A DNA stretch of 64,000 bases from Streptomyces sp. NRRL F-6131. Lineage in GTDB: Bacteria; Actinomycetota; Actinomycetes; Streptomycetales; Streptomycetaceae. The translations under genes were made by a program, and so were the position numbers. Shown piece after piece: positions 24,418 through 33,093 of this stretch; within the stretch, counting starts at the first letter, position 1; each line of letters starts with the position of its first letter. The notes under the pieces are model-generated. The model made no database searches and was not told the origin of the DNA. It saw only the letters and a list, made by a program, of their open reading frames with translations. Location: positions 60,095 through 124,094 of the forward strand of contig JOHN01000018.1 in assembly GCA_000719695.1 (NCBI GenBank), given 5' to 3'.

Positions 24418-26418
24418 ATGTCACTGCTCCCCAGCGTCACGTCCCCGGCGGATCTGAGAACCCTCCCGGCCGCCGAACTGCCCCGGCTCGCCGACGAGAT
24501 CCGCGACTTCCTGATCGACGCCGTCACCCGGACCGGCGGCCACCTCGGCCCCAACCTCGGCGTGGTGGAACTGACCATCGCCCTGCACCGGGTCTTCGAC
24601 TCCCCGCACGACCGGATCGTCTGGGACACCGGCCACCAGAGCTACGTCCACAAGCTGCTCACCGGCCGCCAGGACTTCTCCGGGCTGCGCTCCCGGGGAG
24701 GCCTGTCCGGCTACCCCTCGCGGGCCGAGTCCGAGCACGACCTGGTCGAGAACTCGCACGCCTCGACCGCGCTCTCCTACGCCGACGGCCTCGCCAAGGC
24801 CGCCCAGCTGCTCGGCCAGCACGACCGGCACACCGTCGCGGTGATCGGCGACGGCGCGCTCACCGGCGGTCTCGCCTGGGAGGCGCTCAACAACATCGCC
24901 GCCGCCAAGGACCGGCCGCTGGTCGTCGTCGTCAACGACAACGAGCGCTCCTACGCCCGCACCATCGGCGGCCTCGCCAACCACCTCGCCACCCTGCGCA
25001 CCACCCGGGGCTACGAGCGCTTCCTGTCCTGGGGCAAGGGCACCCTGCAACGCACCCCCGTGGTCGGCCGGCCGATCTACGAGGCGCTGCACGGGGCGAA
25101 GAAGGGGTTCAAGGACGCCTTCGCCCCGCAGGGCATGTTCGAGGACCTCGGGCTCAAGTACCTCGGCCCGATCGACGGCCACGACATCGCCGCGCTGGAG
25201 TCGGCGCTCGGCAAGGCCCGCGGCTTCGGCGGCCCGGTCATCGTGCACTGCCTCACCGTCAAGGGCCGCGGCTACCTGCCCGCCGAACAGGACGAGGCGG
25301 ACCGCTTCCACGCCGTCAACCCGATCGACCCCTACACCTGCCTGCCGGTCTCGCCCAGCGGCGGCGTCTCCTGGACCTCCGTCTTCGGCGACGAGCTGCT
25401 GGCCGTCGGCGCCGAGCGGCCGGACGTGGTGGCGATCACCGCCGCGATGCTCCAGCCGGTGGGCCTGGCCAAGTTCGCCAAGGCCTACCCGGAGCGGACC
25501 TTCGACGTCGGCATCGCCGAGCAGCACGCCGTCACCAGCGCGGCCGGCCTGGCCACCGGCGGGCTGCACCCGGTGGTGGCGGTCTACGCGACCTTCCTCA
25601 ACCGGGCCTTCGACCAGGTGCTGATGGACGTCGCCCTGCACCGGCTGGGCGTCACCTTCGTCCTGGACCGCTCCGGGGTGACCGGACCGGACGGCGCCTC
25701 GCACAACGGCATGTGGGACATGTCGATCCTCCAGGTCGTCCCGGGCCTGCGGCTGGCCGCCCCGCGCGACGCCGACGAGCTGCGCGCCCAGCTGCGCGAG
25801 GCGGTGGACGTGGCCGACGCCCCGACCGTGGTGCGCTTCCCCAAGGCGACCATCGGCCCGGCCGTCCCCGCGGTCGAGCGGATCGGCGGCGTGGACGTGC
25901 TGCTGCGCACCGGGGAGCTGCCGGAGATCCTGCTGGTCACCGTCGGCACCACGGCCGCCGCCGGCCTGGACGCGGCCCGGCTGCTGCTCGCCGAGGGGTT
26001 CACCACCACGGTGGTCGACCCGCGCTGGGTCAAGCCGGTCGACCCGGCGCTGCCGCTCCTCGCCGCCGAGCACCGGCTGGTGGTCACCGTCGAGGACAAC
26101 GGGCGCACCGGCGGCGTCGGCGCGGCGGTCGCCCAGGCCCTGCGGGACGCGGACGTGGACGTCCCGGTGCGGGTGCTCGGCCTGCCGCAGGAGTTCCTCG
26201 GGCACGCCGCGCGCGGCGAGATCCTGGAGGAGACCGGGCTGACCGGCACCGGGGTCGCCGCCCAGACCGCCGCCTTCGCCAAGCACCTGCTCCCGGCCCG
26301 CGGACCGGCGGACCGGGACCTTCCGGACCGGGACCTTCCGGGCCGGGACCTTCCGGACCGGGACCTTCCGAACCGCGACCTTCCGAACCGAGGAGCGAAC
26401 CAGCGTCATGCCGGCTGA
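24418..26418 (+). CDS. dxs: 1-deoxy-D-xylulose-5-phosphate synthase
   Basis: DXS makes 1-deoxyxylulose-5-phosphate from pyruvate and glyceraldehyde-3-phosphate, using thiamine diphosphate; it is the entry step of the MEP pathway. Visible are the [16 protein letters not shown] segment, the thiamine-binding [16 protein letters not shown], the transketolase motif [11 protein letters not shown] and [15 protein letters not shown]. The 666 residues exceed the usual 620-640 because the C-terminus carries DRDLP-type pentapeptides coded by a 15-bp repeat. This is probably a second, cluster-specific copy that feeds the hopanoid genes. ATG 24418 was chosen; the next gene overlaps its end by 11 bp. Confidence 0.95.
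   Translation: MSLLPSVTSPADLRTLPAAELPRLADEIRDFLIDAVTRTGGHLGPNLGVVELTIALHRVFDSPHDRIVWDTGHQSYVHKLLTGRQDFSGLRSRGGLSGYPSRAESEHDLVENSHASTALSYADGLAKAAQLLGQHDRHTVAVIGDGALTGGLAWEALNNIAAAKDRPLVVVVNDNERSYARTIGGLANHLATLRTTRGYERFLSWGKGTLQRTPVVGRPIYEALHGAKKGFKDAFAPQGMFEDLGLKYLGPIDGHDIAALESALGKARGFGGPVIVHCLTVKGRGYLPAEQDEADRFHAVNPIDPYTCLPVSPSGGVSWTSVFGDELLAVGAERPDVVAITAAMLQPVGLAKFAKAYPERTFDVGIAEQHAVTSAAGLATGGLHPVVAVYATFLNRAFDQVLMDVALHRLGVTFVLDRSGVTGPDGASHNGMWDMSILQVVPGLRLAAPRDADELRAQLREAVDVADAPTVVRFPKATIGPAVPAVERIGGVDVLLRTGELPEILLVTVGTTAAAGLDAARLLLAEGFTTTVVDPRWVKPVDPALPLLAAEHRLVVTVEDNGRTGGVGAAVAQALRDADVDVPVRVLGLPQEFLGHAARGEILEETGLTGTGVAAQTAAFAKHLLPARGPADRDLPDRDLPGRDLPDRDLPNRDLPNRGANQRHAG
26311..26385. repeat. 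15-bp tandem repeat in the 3' end of dxs
   Basis: Five consecutive 15-bp units (consensus gaccgggaccttccg) at 26311, 26326, 26341, 26356 and 26371 with few changes, plus a partial sixth. In frame they give [25 protein letters not shown]. The period keeps the frame, so repeat number can change without truncation. Confidence 0.95.
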
Positions 26419-27877
26419 CCCCGACGACCGCACCGCGCAGAAGCTCGACGACCGCGACGGTCGCACCGACGGTCGTGACCGCACCGGCCGCACCGCACCG
26501 GCCTTCGACCTGGCCGCCCTGCTCGCCGAGCGGGGCGGGGAGCGGTACGAGCTGCAGAGCCGCTACCTGAACCCGCAGCTGGCCCGGATGCTGCACACCA
26601 TCGGCTTCGACAAGTACTACGAGCGGGCCCGGGGGCAGTACTTCTACGACGCCGAGGGCAACGAGTACCTCGACATGCTCGCCGGCTTCGGCATCTTCGC
26701 GCTGGGCCGCCACCACCCGGTGGTCCGCTCGGCCGTCCAGCAGGTGATGGACCTGGACCTGCCGGACCTCGTCCGCTTCGACTGCTCGCCCCTGCCCGGC
26801 CTGCTCGCCGAGCGGCTGCTGTCGTACACGCCCGGGCTGGACCGGGTGTTCTTCGGCAACAGCGGCACCGAGGCGGTCGAGACGGCGCTGAAGTTCGCCC
26901 GGTACGCCACCGGCCGCCGGCGGATCCTCTACGCGGACCACGCCTTCCACGGGCTGACCACCGGCTCCCTCTCGGTCAACGGCGAGAGCGGGTTCCGCAA
27001 GGGCTTCGACCCGCTGCTGCCGGACACCGCGATCCCGCTCGGCGACCTCGGGGCGCTGGCCAAGGAGTTGAAGCGCGGTGACGTCGCCGCGCTGATCGTC
27101 GAGCCGATCCAGGGCAAGGGCGTGCAGGCCACGCCGCCCGGCTGGCTGCGGGCCGCGCAGGACCTGCTGCACGCGCACAAGGCGCTGCTGATCTGCGACG
27201 AGGTGCAGACCGGCATCGGGCGCACCGGCGAGTTCTTCGCCTACCAGGACGAGGACGGCGTGCTGCCGGACCTGGTGTGCGCGGCCAAGGCGCTGTCCGG
27301 CGGCTACGTGCCGGTCGGGGCGACGCTCGGCAAGGGCTGGATCTTCGAGAAGGTGTACTCCTCGATGGACCGGGTGCTGGTGCACTCGGCCAGTTTCGGC
27401 TCCAACGCGCAGGCGATGGCGGCCGGCCTGGCGACCCTGGAGGTCATCCGGGACGAGCGGGTGGTGGAGAACGCCCGCAAGGTCGGCGACCACTTCCGGG
27501 AGCGGCTGACCGCGCTGGTCGACCGGTACGAGCTGCTCGCCGAGGTGCGGGGGCGCGGGCTGATGATCGGCATCGAGTTCGGCCGGCCGAAGTCGCTGAA
27601 GCTGCGGACCGGTTGGACGGCCCTGCAGGCGGCCCGCAAGGGGCTGTTCGCCCAGATGGTGGTCGTGCCGCTGCTCCAGCGGCACCGGATCCTCACCCAG
27701 GTGTCGGGGGACCACCTGGAGGTGATCAAGCTGATTCCGCCGCTGATCATCACCGAGCAGGACGTCGACCGCTTCATGGAGGCGTTCACCGAGGTGATGG
27801 AGGACGCCCACCGGGGGAGCGGCCTGATGTGGGACTTCGGACGGACGCTGGTGAAGCAGGCGGTCAGCAACCGCTGA
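26408..27877 (+). CDS. hpnO: Class III aminotransferase of the hopanoid cluster (HpnO-like)
   Basis: A 489-residue PLP enzyme, probably the one that aminates ribosylhopane to aminobacteriohopanetriol. Typical class III features are [21 protein letters not shown], the Asp of [13 protein letters not shown] that binds the pyridine nitrogen, and the Schiff-base Lys in [15 protein letters not shown]. The first 30 residues are Asp/Arg/Thr-rich low complexity. ATG 26408 lies within the last codons of dxs, with AGGAG about 15 nt upstream. It is the last gene of the operon and is followed by a strong hairpin. The HpnO assignment is from context; ornithine-type aminotransferases look similar. Confidence 0.85.
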   Translation: MPADPDDRTAQKLDDRDGRTDGRDRTGRTAPAFDLAALLAERGGERYELQSRYLNPQLARMLHTIGFDKYYERARGQYFYDAEGNEYLDMLAGFGIFALGRHHPVVRSAVQQVMDLDLPDLVRFDCSPLPGLLAERLLSYTPGLDRVFFGNSGTEAVETALKFARYATGRRRILYADHAFHGLTTGSLSVNGESGFRKGFDPLLPDTAIPLGDLGALAKELKRGDVAALIVEPIQGKGVQATPPGWLRAAQDLLHAHKALLICDEVQTGIGRTGEFFAYQDEDGVLPDLVCAAKALSGGYVPVGATLGKGWIFEKVYSSMDRVLVHSASFGSNAQAMAAGLATLEVIRDERVVENARKVGDHFRERLTALVDRYELLAEVRGRGLMIGIEFGRPKSLKLRTGWTALQAARKGLFAQMVVVPLLQRHRILTQVSGDHLEVIKLIPPLIITEQDVDRFMEAFTEVMEDAHRGSGLMWDFGRTLVKQAVSNR

Positions 27878-27897
27878 GGCGGCGCGTGGCGCCGCGA

Positions 27898-27935
27898 CGG
27901 GGTGGGAGGCCGGGTGACGGGGCCTTCCCACCCCG
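27898..27935. terminator. Terminator between the hopanoid operon and the DUF6343-like gene
   Basis: CGGGGTGGGAGGCC (27898-27911) pairs with GGCCTTCCCACCCCG (27921-27935) with one bulged base. A smaller stem, GCGGCGC / GCGCCGC, precedes it at 27879-27895. The position between convergent genes suits a bidirectional terminator. Confidence 0.75.
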
Positions 27936-27949
27936 CTGGAGCGGCGGTG

Positions 27950-28222
27950 TCAGAGTTCGGTGCGGCGGCGCCGGAGGACGACGGCGAGATCGACCGCGGC
28001 GAACACGGTGAGGATCCCGCAGGCCACCGCGAAGCCGATGAGGGTGCCCCGGCTGGGCGCACCGAACGCGGGGGCGTTCGCCGCCCAGACCGCGAAGGCC
28101 GCGGTGGCCAGCGCGAACAACGGGGTGAAGGTCAGCGAGAGCAGGTAACGCAGCTTGAGGTCACTGCGGGCGGTGGCGGGTTCGGTGCCGCTGCGCCACC
28201 GCCGCGGGGTGGTGGCGGGCAT
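27950..28222 (-). CDS. Small two-helix membrane protein (DUF6343-like)
   Basis: A 90-residue protein with a basic N-terminus ending in SGTEPATARSDLKLRYLLSL, then two hydrophobic helices (about residues 27-48 and 60-80) and a short Arg-rich tail. The motif GTEPATARS before the first helix is what I recall of the DUF6343 family of actinobacteria. A comparable small hydrophobic protein ends the hopanoid region of S. coelicolor. It converges on the hopanoid operon. No function is known. Confidence 0.7.
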   Translation of the reverse strand: MPATTPRRWRSGTEPATARSDLKLRYLLSLTFTPLFALATAAFAVWAANAPAFGAPSRGTLIGFAVACGILTVFAAVDLAVVLRRRRTEL

Positions 28223-28331
28223 CCGTGGTCACCTCCCGGTCCGGGTCGCACGCCGCGCGTCGGGCGCGGTTCGTTCGTACAGCCGGTCTACGATTCCAGC
28301 GTACGTCCGTTGGGCGAGCCGGGGAGGGGCG

Positions 28332-28520
28332 ATGACGGACACGGACGCGGAGGGTTACGCGGGGCTGCGGGTCGAACGGGCCGAGGAATTGGCCCGTCGG
28401 CACGGGTGGGCCTCGGTGCGGGTGCTGCCGCCGGGGGCGGCGATGACCATGGACCACCGGGAGGGGCGGCTCAACCTCGCGGTGCGCGACGGGGTGGTGG
28501 TACGCAGCTGGGAGGGGTAG
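28332..28520 (+). CDS. I78-family peptidase inhibitor-like small protein
   Basis: A 62-residue protein. The second half, VRVLPPGAAMTMDHREGRL followed by NLAVRDGVVVRSW, matches the core of the potato-inhibitor-like I78 family (RxxxPGxxxTxDxRxxRLN). It lacks a signal peptide, so it may act in the cytosol or be a plain fold relative. GGGGAGGGG precedes ATG 28332. Its last 50 bp overlap the end of the convergent PAP2 gene. Confidence 0.7.
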   Translation: MTDTDAEGYAGLRVERAEELARRHGWASVRVLPPGAAMTMDHREGRLNLAVRDGVVVRSWEG

Positions 28521-29334
28521 GGCCGGTCCTACGGCTCGCGCCGTTCCAGCCGTTCCGGCCGTTCCCGCGGGGCCCGGCCGGGGCGGTGGTCCGGCGGACG
28601 AGCCGCCGCTCGGCCGCGAGCACCAGGGGTTCGAGCAGCGGGAGCGAGAGCAGGACGAGCAGTCCGGCGGCCCAGCCGGCCAGCACGTCGGTCACCCAGT
28701 GGGTGCCCAGGTAGACGGTGGTGAGCCCGACCGACCACGCGGTGGCACCGGCGAGCAGGGCGCCGGTGCGCCGCCAGCGGCCCGCCAGGTAGGCGAGGAC
28801 GCCCCAGGTGACCACGGCGTTCGCGGTGTGGCCGGACGGGAATATGGTGCCCCCGGAGAAGAGTTCCGGCGAACCGACGTAATGCGCGTAGTGCGGGCCG
28901 AGTCGGCCGGTGACCACCTTGACCCCGCCGACCGTCAGGTTGAGCAGCAGCAGGGCGGTGCCCATCACCAGCAGCGGCCGGATCCGGCCCAGTCGGCGGG
29001 CGCGCCAGCCGAGCCAGGCGAACGCCGCCACCGCGGACGGGCCGCGCTGACCGGCGACCACCCAGTTGTCGAGCAGCGGGTGGGGGCCGGGCCAGCGTTC
29101 GTAGGGGCGGAACAGCCGGACCTTCCAGTCGAGATCGACCAGCGAGGTGTCGAGCAGCACGGCGGCGGCGACGAGCAGGTAGCCGACCGCGGTCAGGACC
29201 AGCAGCGCGGTCCGGAGGGGGGAGAGGGGCGGCCGGGCGGGCGCGGGAGGGGCCGGACGCGGGCGTTCGCGGCGGACGGTCGGGTGCTCCGGTCGGCCCG
29301 GGCGTTCACTCGGCGCTTGCACGGCCGTGACCAT
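28471..29334 (-). CDS. PAP2-family membrane phosphatase
   Basis: A 287-residue protein with about six hydrophobic helices and the three phosphatase motifs: KVVTGRLGP, PSGHT, and GTHWVTDVLAG (His and Asp of the catalytic pair). Members dephosphorylate lipid phosphates such as undecaprenyl or phosphatidic diphosphates on the outer face of the membrane. The N-terminus (35 residues) and the C-terminus (45 residues) are Arg/Pro rich. ATG 29334 was taken; GTG 29340 is possible. The 3' end overlaps the convergent I78-like gene. Its proximity to isoprenoid genes hints at a polyprenyl-phosphate substrate, but this is inference. Confidence 0.85.
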   Translation of the reverse strand: MVTAVQAPSERPGRPEHPTVRRERPRPAPPAPARPPLSPLRTALLVLTAVGYLLVAAAVLLDTSLVDLDWKVRLFRPYERWPGPHPLLDNWVVAGQRGPSAVAAFAWLGWRARRLGRIRPLLVMGTALLLLNLTVGGVKVVTGRLGPHYAHYVGSPELFSGGTIFPSGHTANAVVTWGVLAYLAGRWRRTGALLAGATAWSVGLTTVYLGTHWVTDVLAGWAAGLLVLLSLPLLEPLVLAAERRLVRRTTAPAGPRGNGRNGWNGASRRTGPTPPSCVPPPRRAPRG

Positions 29335-29490
29335 ACCCACCGCCCCCGGGTCGTTCCCGGCGCAATTCGGAATTCCCCGGCAAAGGCGGCCGGTGATCGC
29401 GGTACGGCGGTTTCAGGACGCTCCGGAGCCGTTTTCGGATCGAATGTCCGTGTGGTGTTCGTGTGCCTTTTCCAAAAGTCCGGAAAAGAA

Positions 29491-29532
29491 CCACGGGGCG
29501 GGAGACCGGCCGCACCGGTTCCCACCCCGTGG
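29491..29532 (-). terminator. Terminator of the SDR gene
   Basis: CCACGGGGCGGGA...ACCGG pairs with CCGGTTCCCACCCCGTGG (one bulge, one G-T). On the minus strand it is followed by TTCTTTTCC, a T-rich tract. It lies 24 bp after the stop at 29556. Confidence 0.75.
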
Positions 29533-29555
29533 TAACCCTGTGTAGGTCCGGTGGC

Positions 29556-30323
29556 TCAGTCGAGCGGCCCGCCGGCCACGTAGACCACCTGACCGGAGAC
29601 GAAGCCCGCGCCCTCGCCGGCGAAGAACGAGATGGCGTGCGCCACGTCCTCGGGCAGGCCGACCCGCTGCACCGGGATCTGGGTGGCCGCGGCGGCCTTG
29701 AAGTCCTCGAAGTCCATGCCCACCCGGGCCGCGGTGGCGGCGGTCATGTCGGTGGCGATGAAGCCGGGGGCGACCGCGTTGGCGGTGATGCCGAACTTGC
29801 CGAGCTCGATGGCCAGGGTCTTGGTGAAGCCCTGCAGACCGGCCTTGGCGGCCGAGTAGTTGGCCTGGCCGCGGTTGCCCTGGGCGGAGGAGGACGACAG
29901 GTTGACGATCCGTCCGAAGCCGGCCTCGACCAGGTACTTCTGGACCGCCCGGGTCATCAGGAACGCGCCGCGAAGGTGCACGTTCATGACTGTGTCCCAG
30001 TCCGATTCGGTCATCTTGAAGATCAGGTTGTCGCGCAGCACGCCCGCGTTGTTGACGAGGACGACCGGGGCGCCGAGCTCGGCGACGATCCGGTCGACCG
30101 CGGCCCGCACCTGGTCGGCGTCCGAGACGTCCGCGCCGACGGCGACGGCCCGGCCGCCGGCGGCGGTGATCCGCTCGACGGTCTCCCGGCCGGCCGACTC
30201 CTCCAGGTCGAGGACGGCCACGGCGTAGCCGTCGGCGGCCAGCCGTACGGCGGTGGCGGCGCCCAGGCCGCGTGCGGCGCCGGTGACGACGGCGACCCGG
30301 GGCGTGGTGGTCTGCTCGGTCAT
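29556..30323 (-). CDS. fabG: Short-chain dehydrogenase, 3-oxoacyl-ACP reductase (FabG) type
   Basis: A 255-residue NAD(P)H-dependent reductase. TGAARGLGAATA is the nucleotide-binding glycine motif, NNAG the structural motif, LSSSS and YSAAKAG provide the catalytic Ser, Tyr and Lys. The KMTESDWDTVMNVHLRGAF region is close to FabG-like enzymes that act on 3-oxoacyl thioesters. Whether it serves fatty acid synthesis or degradation is not clear; no other fatty acid gene is adjacent. It is monocistronic, with its own terminator, and is divergent from the double MarR regulator, a possible controller. Confidence 0.88.
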   Translation of the reverse strand: MTEQTTTPRVAVVTGAARGLGAATAVRLAADGYAVAVLDLEESAGRETVERITAAGGRAVAVGADVSDADQVRAAVDRIVAELGAPVVLVNNAGVLRDNLIFKMTESDWDTVMNVHLRGAFLMTRAVQKYLVEAGFGRIVNLSSSSAQGNRGQANYSAAKAGLQGFTKTLAIELGKFGITANAVAPGFIATDMTAATAARVGMDFEDFKAAAATQIPVQRVGLPEDVAHAISFFAGEGAGFVSGQVVYVAGGPLD

Positions 30324-30839
30324 GCTCGGTCTCGTCTCTCTCGGAGGTCCGCGGACGTCGGTGCGGGTCCGCGGATGTCGCTCGGGTGTCGCTCGGGGGT
30401 CGCCGCGGTGATCGGCCGGACGCCGTTCCGTTCCGGACCGGGGCACTCAGGGAACTCCCAGGAACCGTACGGCGGGCTCTCGGGTTCCTCCGGGCCGTTC
30501 CGGCGGGCGGATCCGCCCGGGTGGCCTTACCCTACCGGCGGGTAGGGAGCGCGGCCAGGGCGAAGGCGCAGGTGACCGAGGGTAAGGACCGACCGGTCGG
30601 CTTTCTCCTGCGAACGGGTTACCGGCGGGTCGGCACGGCGAGTAAATATGCCAATGTTGCCGAACCTGCGTCTACTATCCGCCCCTGCCTGCCAGCGAGG
30701 GCCTGCCGTTTGTATAGTGTCCGCCAGCAGCCACCGGCTGCACGGCTGGAGCGCCCTCCCTCACAGCGGGACGCCCACTCGCCGTTACTGCCCCACCCGG
30801 GTGTCCCACACACACCGGGTGTGACATCGGGACGGATAC
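30324..30839. promoter_or_regulatory. 516-bp divergent regulatory region between fabG-like and marR-like genes
   Basis: No gene is supportable here. Signals seen: a 7-bp inverted repeat CCCTACC-GGCG-GGTAGGG (30530-30547); a second pair CCTTACCCT (30525-30533) / AGGGTAAGG (30579-30587); an AT-rich stretch near 30640-30720 with a TATAGT hexamer (30713-30718) suited as a -10 box of the rightward gene; and two palindromes just before the marR-like gene. Confidence 0.5.
30794..30823. promoter_or_regulatory. Two palindromes upstream of the double MarR gene, candidate operators
   Basis: CACCCGGGTG (30794-30803) and CACACC-G-GGTGTG (30811-30823) lie 17-46 bp before ATG 30840, downstream of the putative -10 box. 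The position suits autorepression by the MarR protein. Regulator binding is inferred only. Confidence 0.45.
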
Positions 30840-31736
30840 ATGGTGCTGGGGGAGATCCCGACGACCCGCGTGTCCGCGCGACTGCAGCAGTCGCCCGGAC
30901 ACCTCATCCGCGTTGCACAGCAGGTCCACACCCGGTTGTGGTCCGAACATGTCGGAGCCGATCTCACGGCCCCGCAGTTCGCGGTCCTGCTGGTTCTCGC
31001 CCTCGAACCGGGCGCCGACCAGCGGACCGTCGGTGAGCGTGCTTCGCTCGACAAGGCCACGATGGCCGAGATGGTCGCCCGGCTGGTCCGGCGCGGCCTG
31101 GTGCTGCGGCGCCGAGACCCGGCCGACGGTCGGCGCAAGCTGCTCGCTCTCTCGCAGAGCGGTGCTCAGGCCGTTCGCGAGGCCACCGGCGGAGTGGTCC
31201 GCGTGCAGCGCACGCTGTTCGAGCCGCTGACGCCGGAGGAGCAGCTGGAGATCGTCCGTGTGATGGCCAAGATAGCCAGACTGGAGCCGGCCCAGGTCGC
31301 CGTCCTCACGGACGCGCGACCGATGCTGGACGCCCAGCGGGCGATCGGCTACCTGATCCGGGTGAGCCAGCAGGTGCACACCAAGCTCTGGTCGGAGCAC
31401 GTCGGTTCGGAGCTGACGGCGCCGCAGTACGCGGTGCTGGACGCCCTCGAACTGGAACCGGGCGCGGACCAGCGCACGGTCGGCGAGCTCGCTTCGCTGG
31501 ACAAGGCCACGATGGCCGAGATGGTCAGCCGGCTGGTCCGGCGCGGCCTGGTCCAGCGTCGCCGCGACCCCTCGGACGGGCGGCGCAACCTGCTGTCGCT
31601 CTCGCCGGCGGGGCAGGACCTGCTGCACCGCTCGTCCGCGGGGGTGGCCCGGGTCCAGGGGCTGCTGCTGGCCCCGCTGGAGGAGCACGAGCACGAGGCC
31701 GCGCTCGCGCTGATCGCCAAGGCGGCCCGGCTGTAG
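30840..31736 (+). CDS. Tandem-fused (single-chain dimer) MarR-family regulator
   Basis: A 298-residue protein made of two complete MarR domains, about residues 17-150 and 167-298, twice the family length. Each half has the dimer helix, LTAPQ(F/Y)AVL, LDKATMAEMV of the recognition helix and RRRDP of the wing. The DNA repeats with an offset of exactly 450 bp. The segment at 31050-31109 is nearly identical to 31500-31559, so the fusion arose by in-frame duplication. MarR proteins normally bind palindromes as homodimers; here one chain may hold both heads. It is divergent from the SDR gene and is followed by a strong terminator. Confidence 0.9.
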   Translation: MVLGEIPTTRVSARLQQSPGHLIRVAQQVHTRLWSEHVGADLTAPQFAVLLVLALEPGADQRTVGERASLDKATMAEMVARLVRRGLVLRRRDPADGRRKLLALSQSGAQAVREATGGVVRVQRTLFEPLTPEEQLEIVRVMAKIARLEPAQVAVLTDARPMLDAQRAIGYLIRVSQQVHTKLWSEHVGSELTAPQYAVLDALELEPGADQRTVGELASLDKATMAEMVSRLVRRGLVQRRRDPSDGRRNLLSLSPAGQDLLHRSSAGVARVQGLLLAPLEEHEHEAALALIAKAARL

Positions 31737-31874
31737 GCGTACGCCCCGGCCGTCCGACAAAACGATTCGCCAGTCGCTCGCCGGTCGCTCCTCGGCCGTC
31801 CGCCGCTCACCCGGTGGTCCGGCCGTCGTCGACCGCAGGCCGCTGACCCCGGACCGGTGACGGTTCCCGCGGGT

Positions 31875-31926
31875 CAACGCGGTGAAGGCCGCCCTCCTCG
31901 ATCGGGGAGGGCGGCCTTCACCGTTG
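31875..31926. terminator. Bidirectional terminator between marR-like and AKR genes
   Basis: A 17-bp perfect stem (31881-31897 with 31906-31922) is extended by CAACG / GTTG flanks. It lies between the convergent genes ending at 31736 and 31959. The arms are within a 52-bp block; no T-tract is needed for the call. Confidence 0.85.
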
Positions 31927-31958
31927 ACGCGGGCGGGTGGGCGGTGCCGCCGGTCCGG

Positions 31959-32822
31959 TCAGTTCCAGTCGAAGCCCTGCGGGTCCGGGCCGATCCGGGT
32001 GCCGGTGGCGACACCGGCGATCGCGGCGAGGTCCTCGGCGTCCAGCTCGAAGCCGGTGACGTCGAGGTTCTCCGCGATCCGCGACGGGGTGACCGACTTC
32101 GGGATCGCGACGATCCCGTTCTGCAGGTGCCAGCGGAGCACCACCTGGGCGACCGTGCGGCCGTGCTTCGCGGCGGTCCGGACCAGGGCCGGCTCGCCGA
32201 GCAGGTCCTTGCCCTGGCCGAGCGGGCTCCACGCCTCGGTGGCGATGCCGTGCTCGGCGTGGAAGGCGCGCAGCTCCTCCTGCGGGAAGTACGGGTGCAG
32301 CTCCACCTGGTTCAGCACCGGGACGAGCGAGGACTCCTGGGCCAGCCGGGTGAGCTGCTCGGTGCCGAAGTTGGAGACGCCGACCGACCGGACCCGGCCG
32401 TCGGCGCGCAGCTTCTCCATGGCCTTCCACACGTTGGCGTAGCTGCCGTGCATCGGGCGGGGCCAGTGGATCAGGTAGAGGTCGAGGTACTCCAGGCCGA
32501 GCCGCTCCAGCGAGGCGTCGAACTCGCGCAGCACCGCCTCGCGGCCCTGCTCGCCGGACCAGTCGCGGGTGCCGGAGTTCCACAGCTTGGTGGTGATGTA
32601 GAGGTCCTCGCGGGCGACCCCGCCGGCCAGGGCCTCGGCGATCGCCTTGCCGGTGCCGGTCTCGTTCTCGTAGATCGCGGCGGTGTCGATGGACCGGTAG
32701 CCCACCTCGATCGCGGTGCGGACGGCGGCGGTGGCCTCCGCGTCCGGCACCTGCCAGACCCCGAAGCCGAGCTGGGGGATCAGGGTGCCGTCGTTGAGCT
32801 TGACGCTCGGGATGTTGCTCAC
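31959..32822 (-). CDS. Aldo-keto reductase (AKR5/2,5-diketogluconate reductase-like)
   Basis: A 287-residue NADPH-dependent TIM-barrel reductase. The catalytic tetrad is visible: Asp and Tyr in DTAAIYENE, Lys in TTKLWNSG and His in LYLIHWP. The C-terminal KSVTPSRIAENL is the NADPH-binding loop. The closest type by eye is the AKR5 group that reduces small aldehydes or 2,5-diketo-D-gluconate; the natural substrate is unknown. GTG 32822 has GAGAGG about 11 nt upstream. The gene is monocistronic and divergent from the ABC exporter genes across a 271-bp gap. Confidence 0.9.
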   Translation of the reverse strand: MSNIPSVKLNDGTLIPQLGFGVWQVPDAEATAAVRTAIEVGYRSIDTAAIYENETGTGKAIAEALAGGVAREDLYITTKLWNSGTRDWSGEQGREAVLREFDASLERLGLEYLDLYLIHWPRPMHGSYANVWKAMEKLRADGRVRSVGVSNFGTEQLTRLAQESSLVPVLNQVELHPYFPQEELRAFHAEHGIATEAWSPLGQGKDLLGEPALVRTAAKHGRTVAQVVLRWHLQNGIVAIPKSVTPSRIAENLDVTGFELDAEDLAAIAGVATGTRIGPDPQGFDWN

Positions 32823-33093
32823 GGAAGGAGTGCCCTCTCCTGGTCGTCCACGGGTTCCGATGGGGCAACCGGTGGGGTGGCCGGATTTGTTCCCCGGTCC
32901 GGGAGAAATTTTCCGACGCGCGCTACCGGCGCACGCAGCAGCCTACGGCGTCGGCCGGACCGGCGGAAAACCTGTTGCGCAGGTCACATTCGGGTTGGCA
33001 GGCTCGCAGTCATGACCTCCTGACCGAGCCACGGCCGTGACCCTACCGGCCTCCCCCCGAGCCCTCCGTCCGCACCGCCCCCAACGGAGCGTC

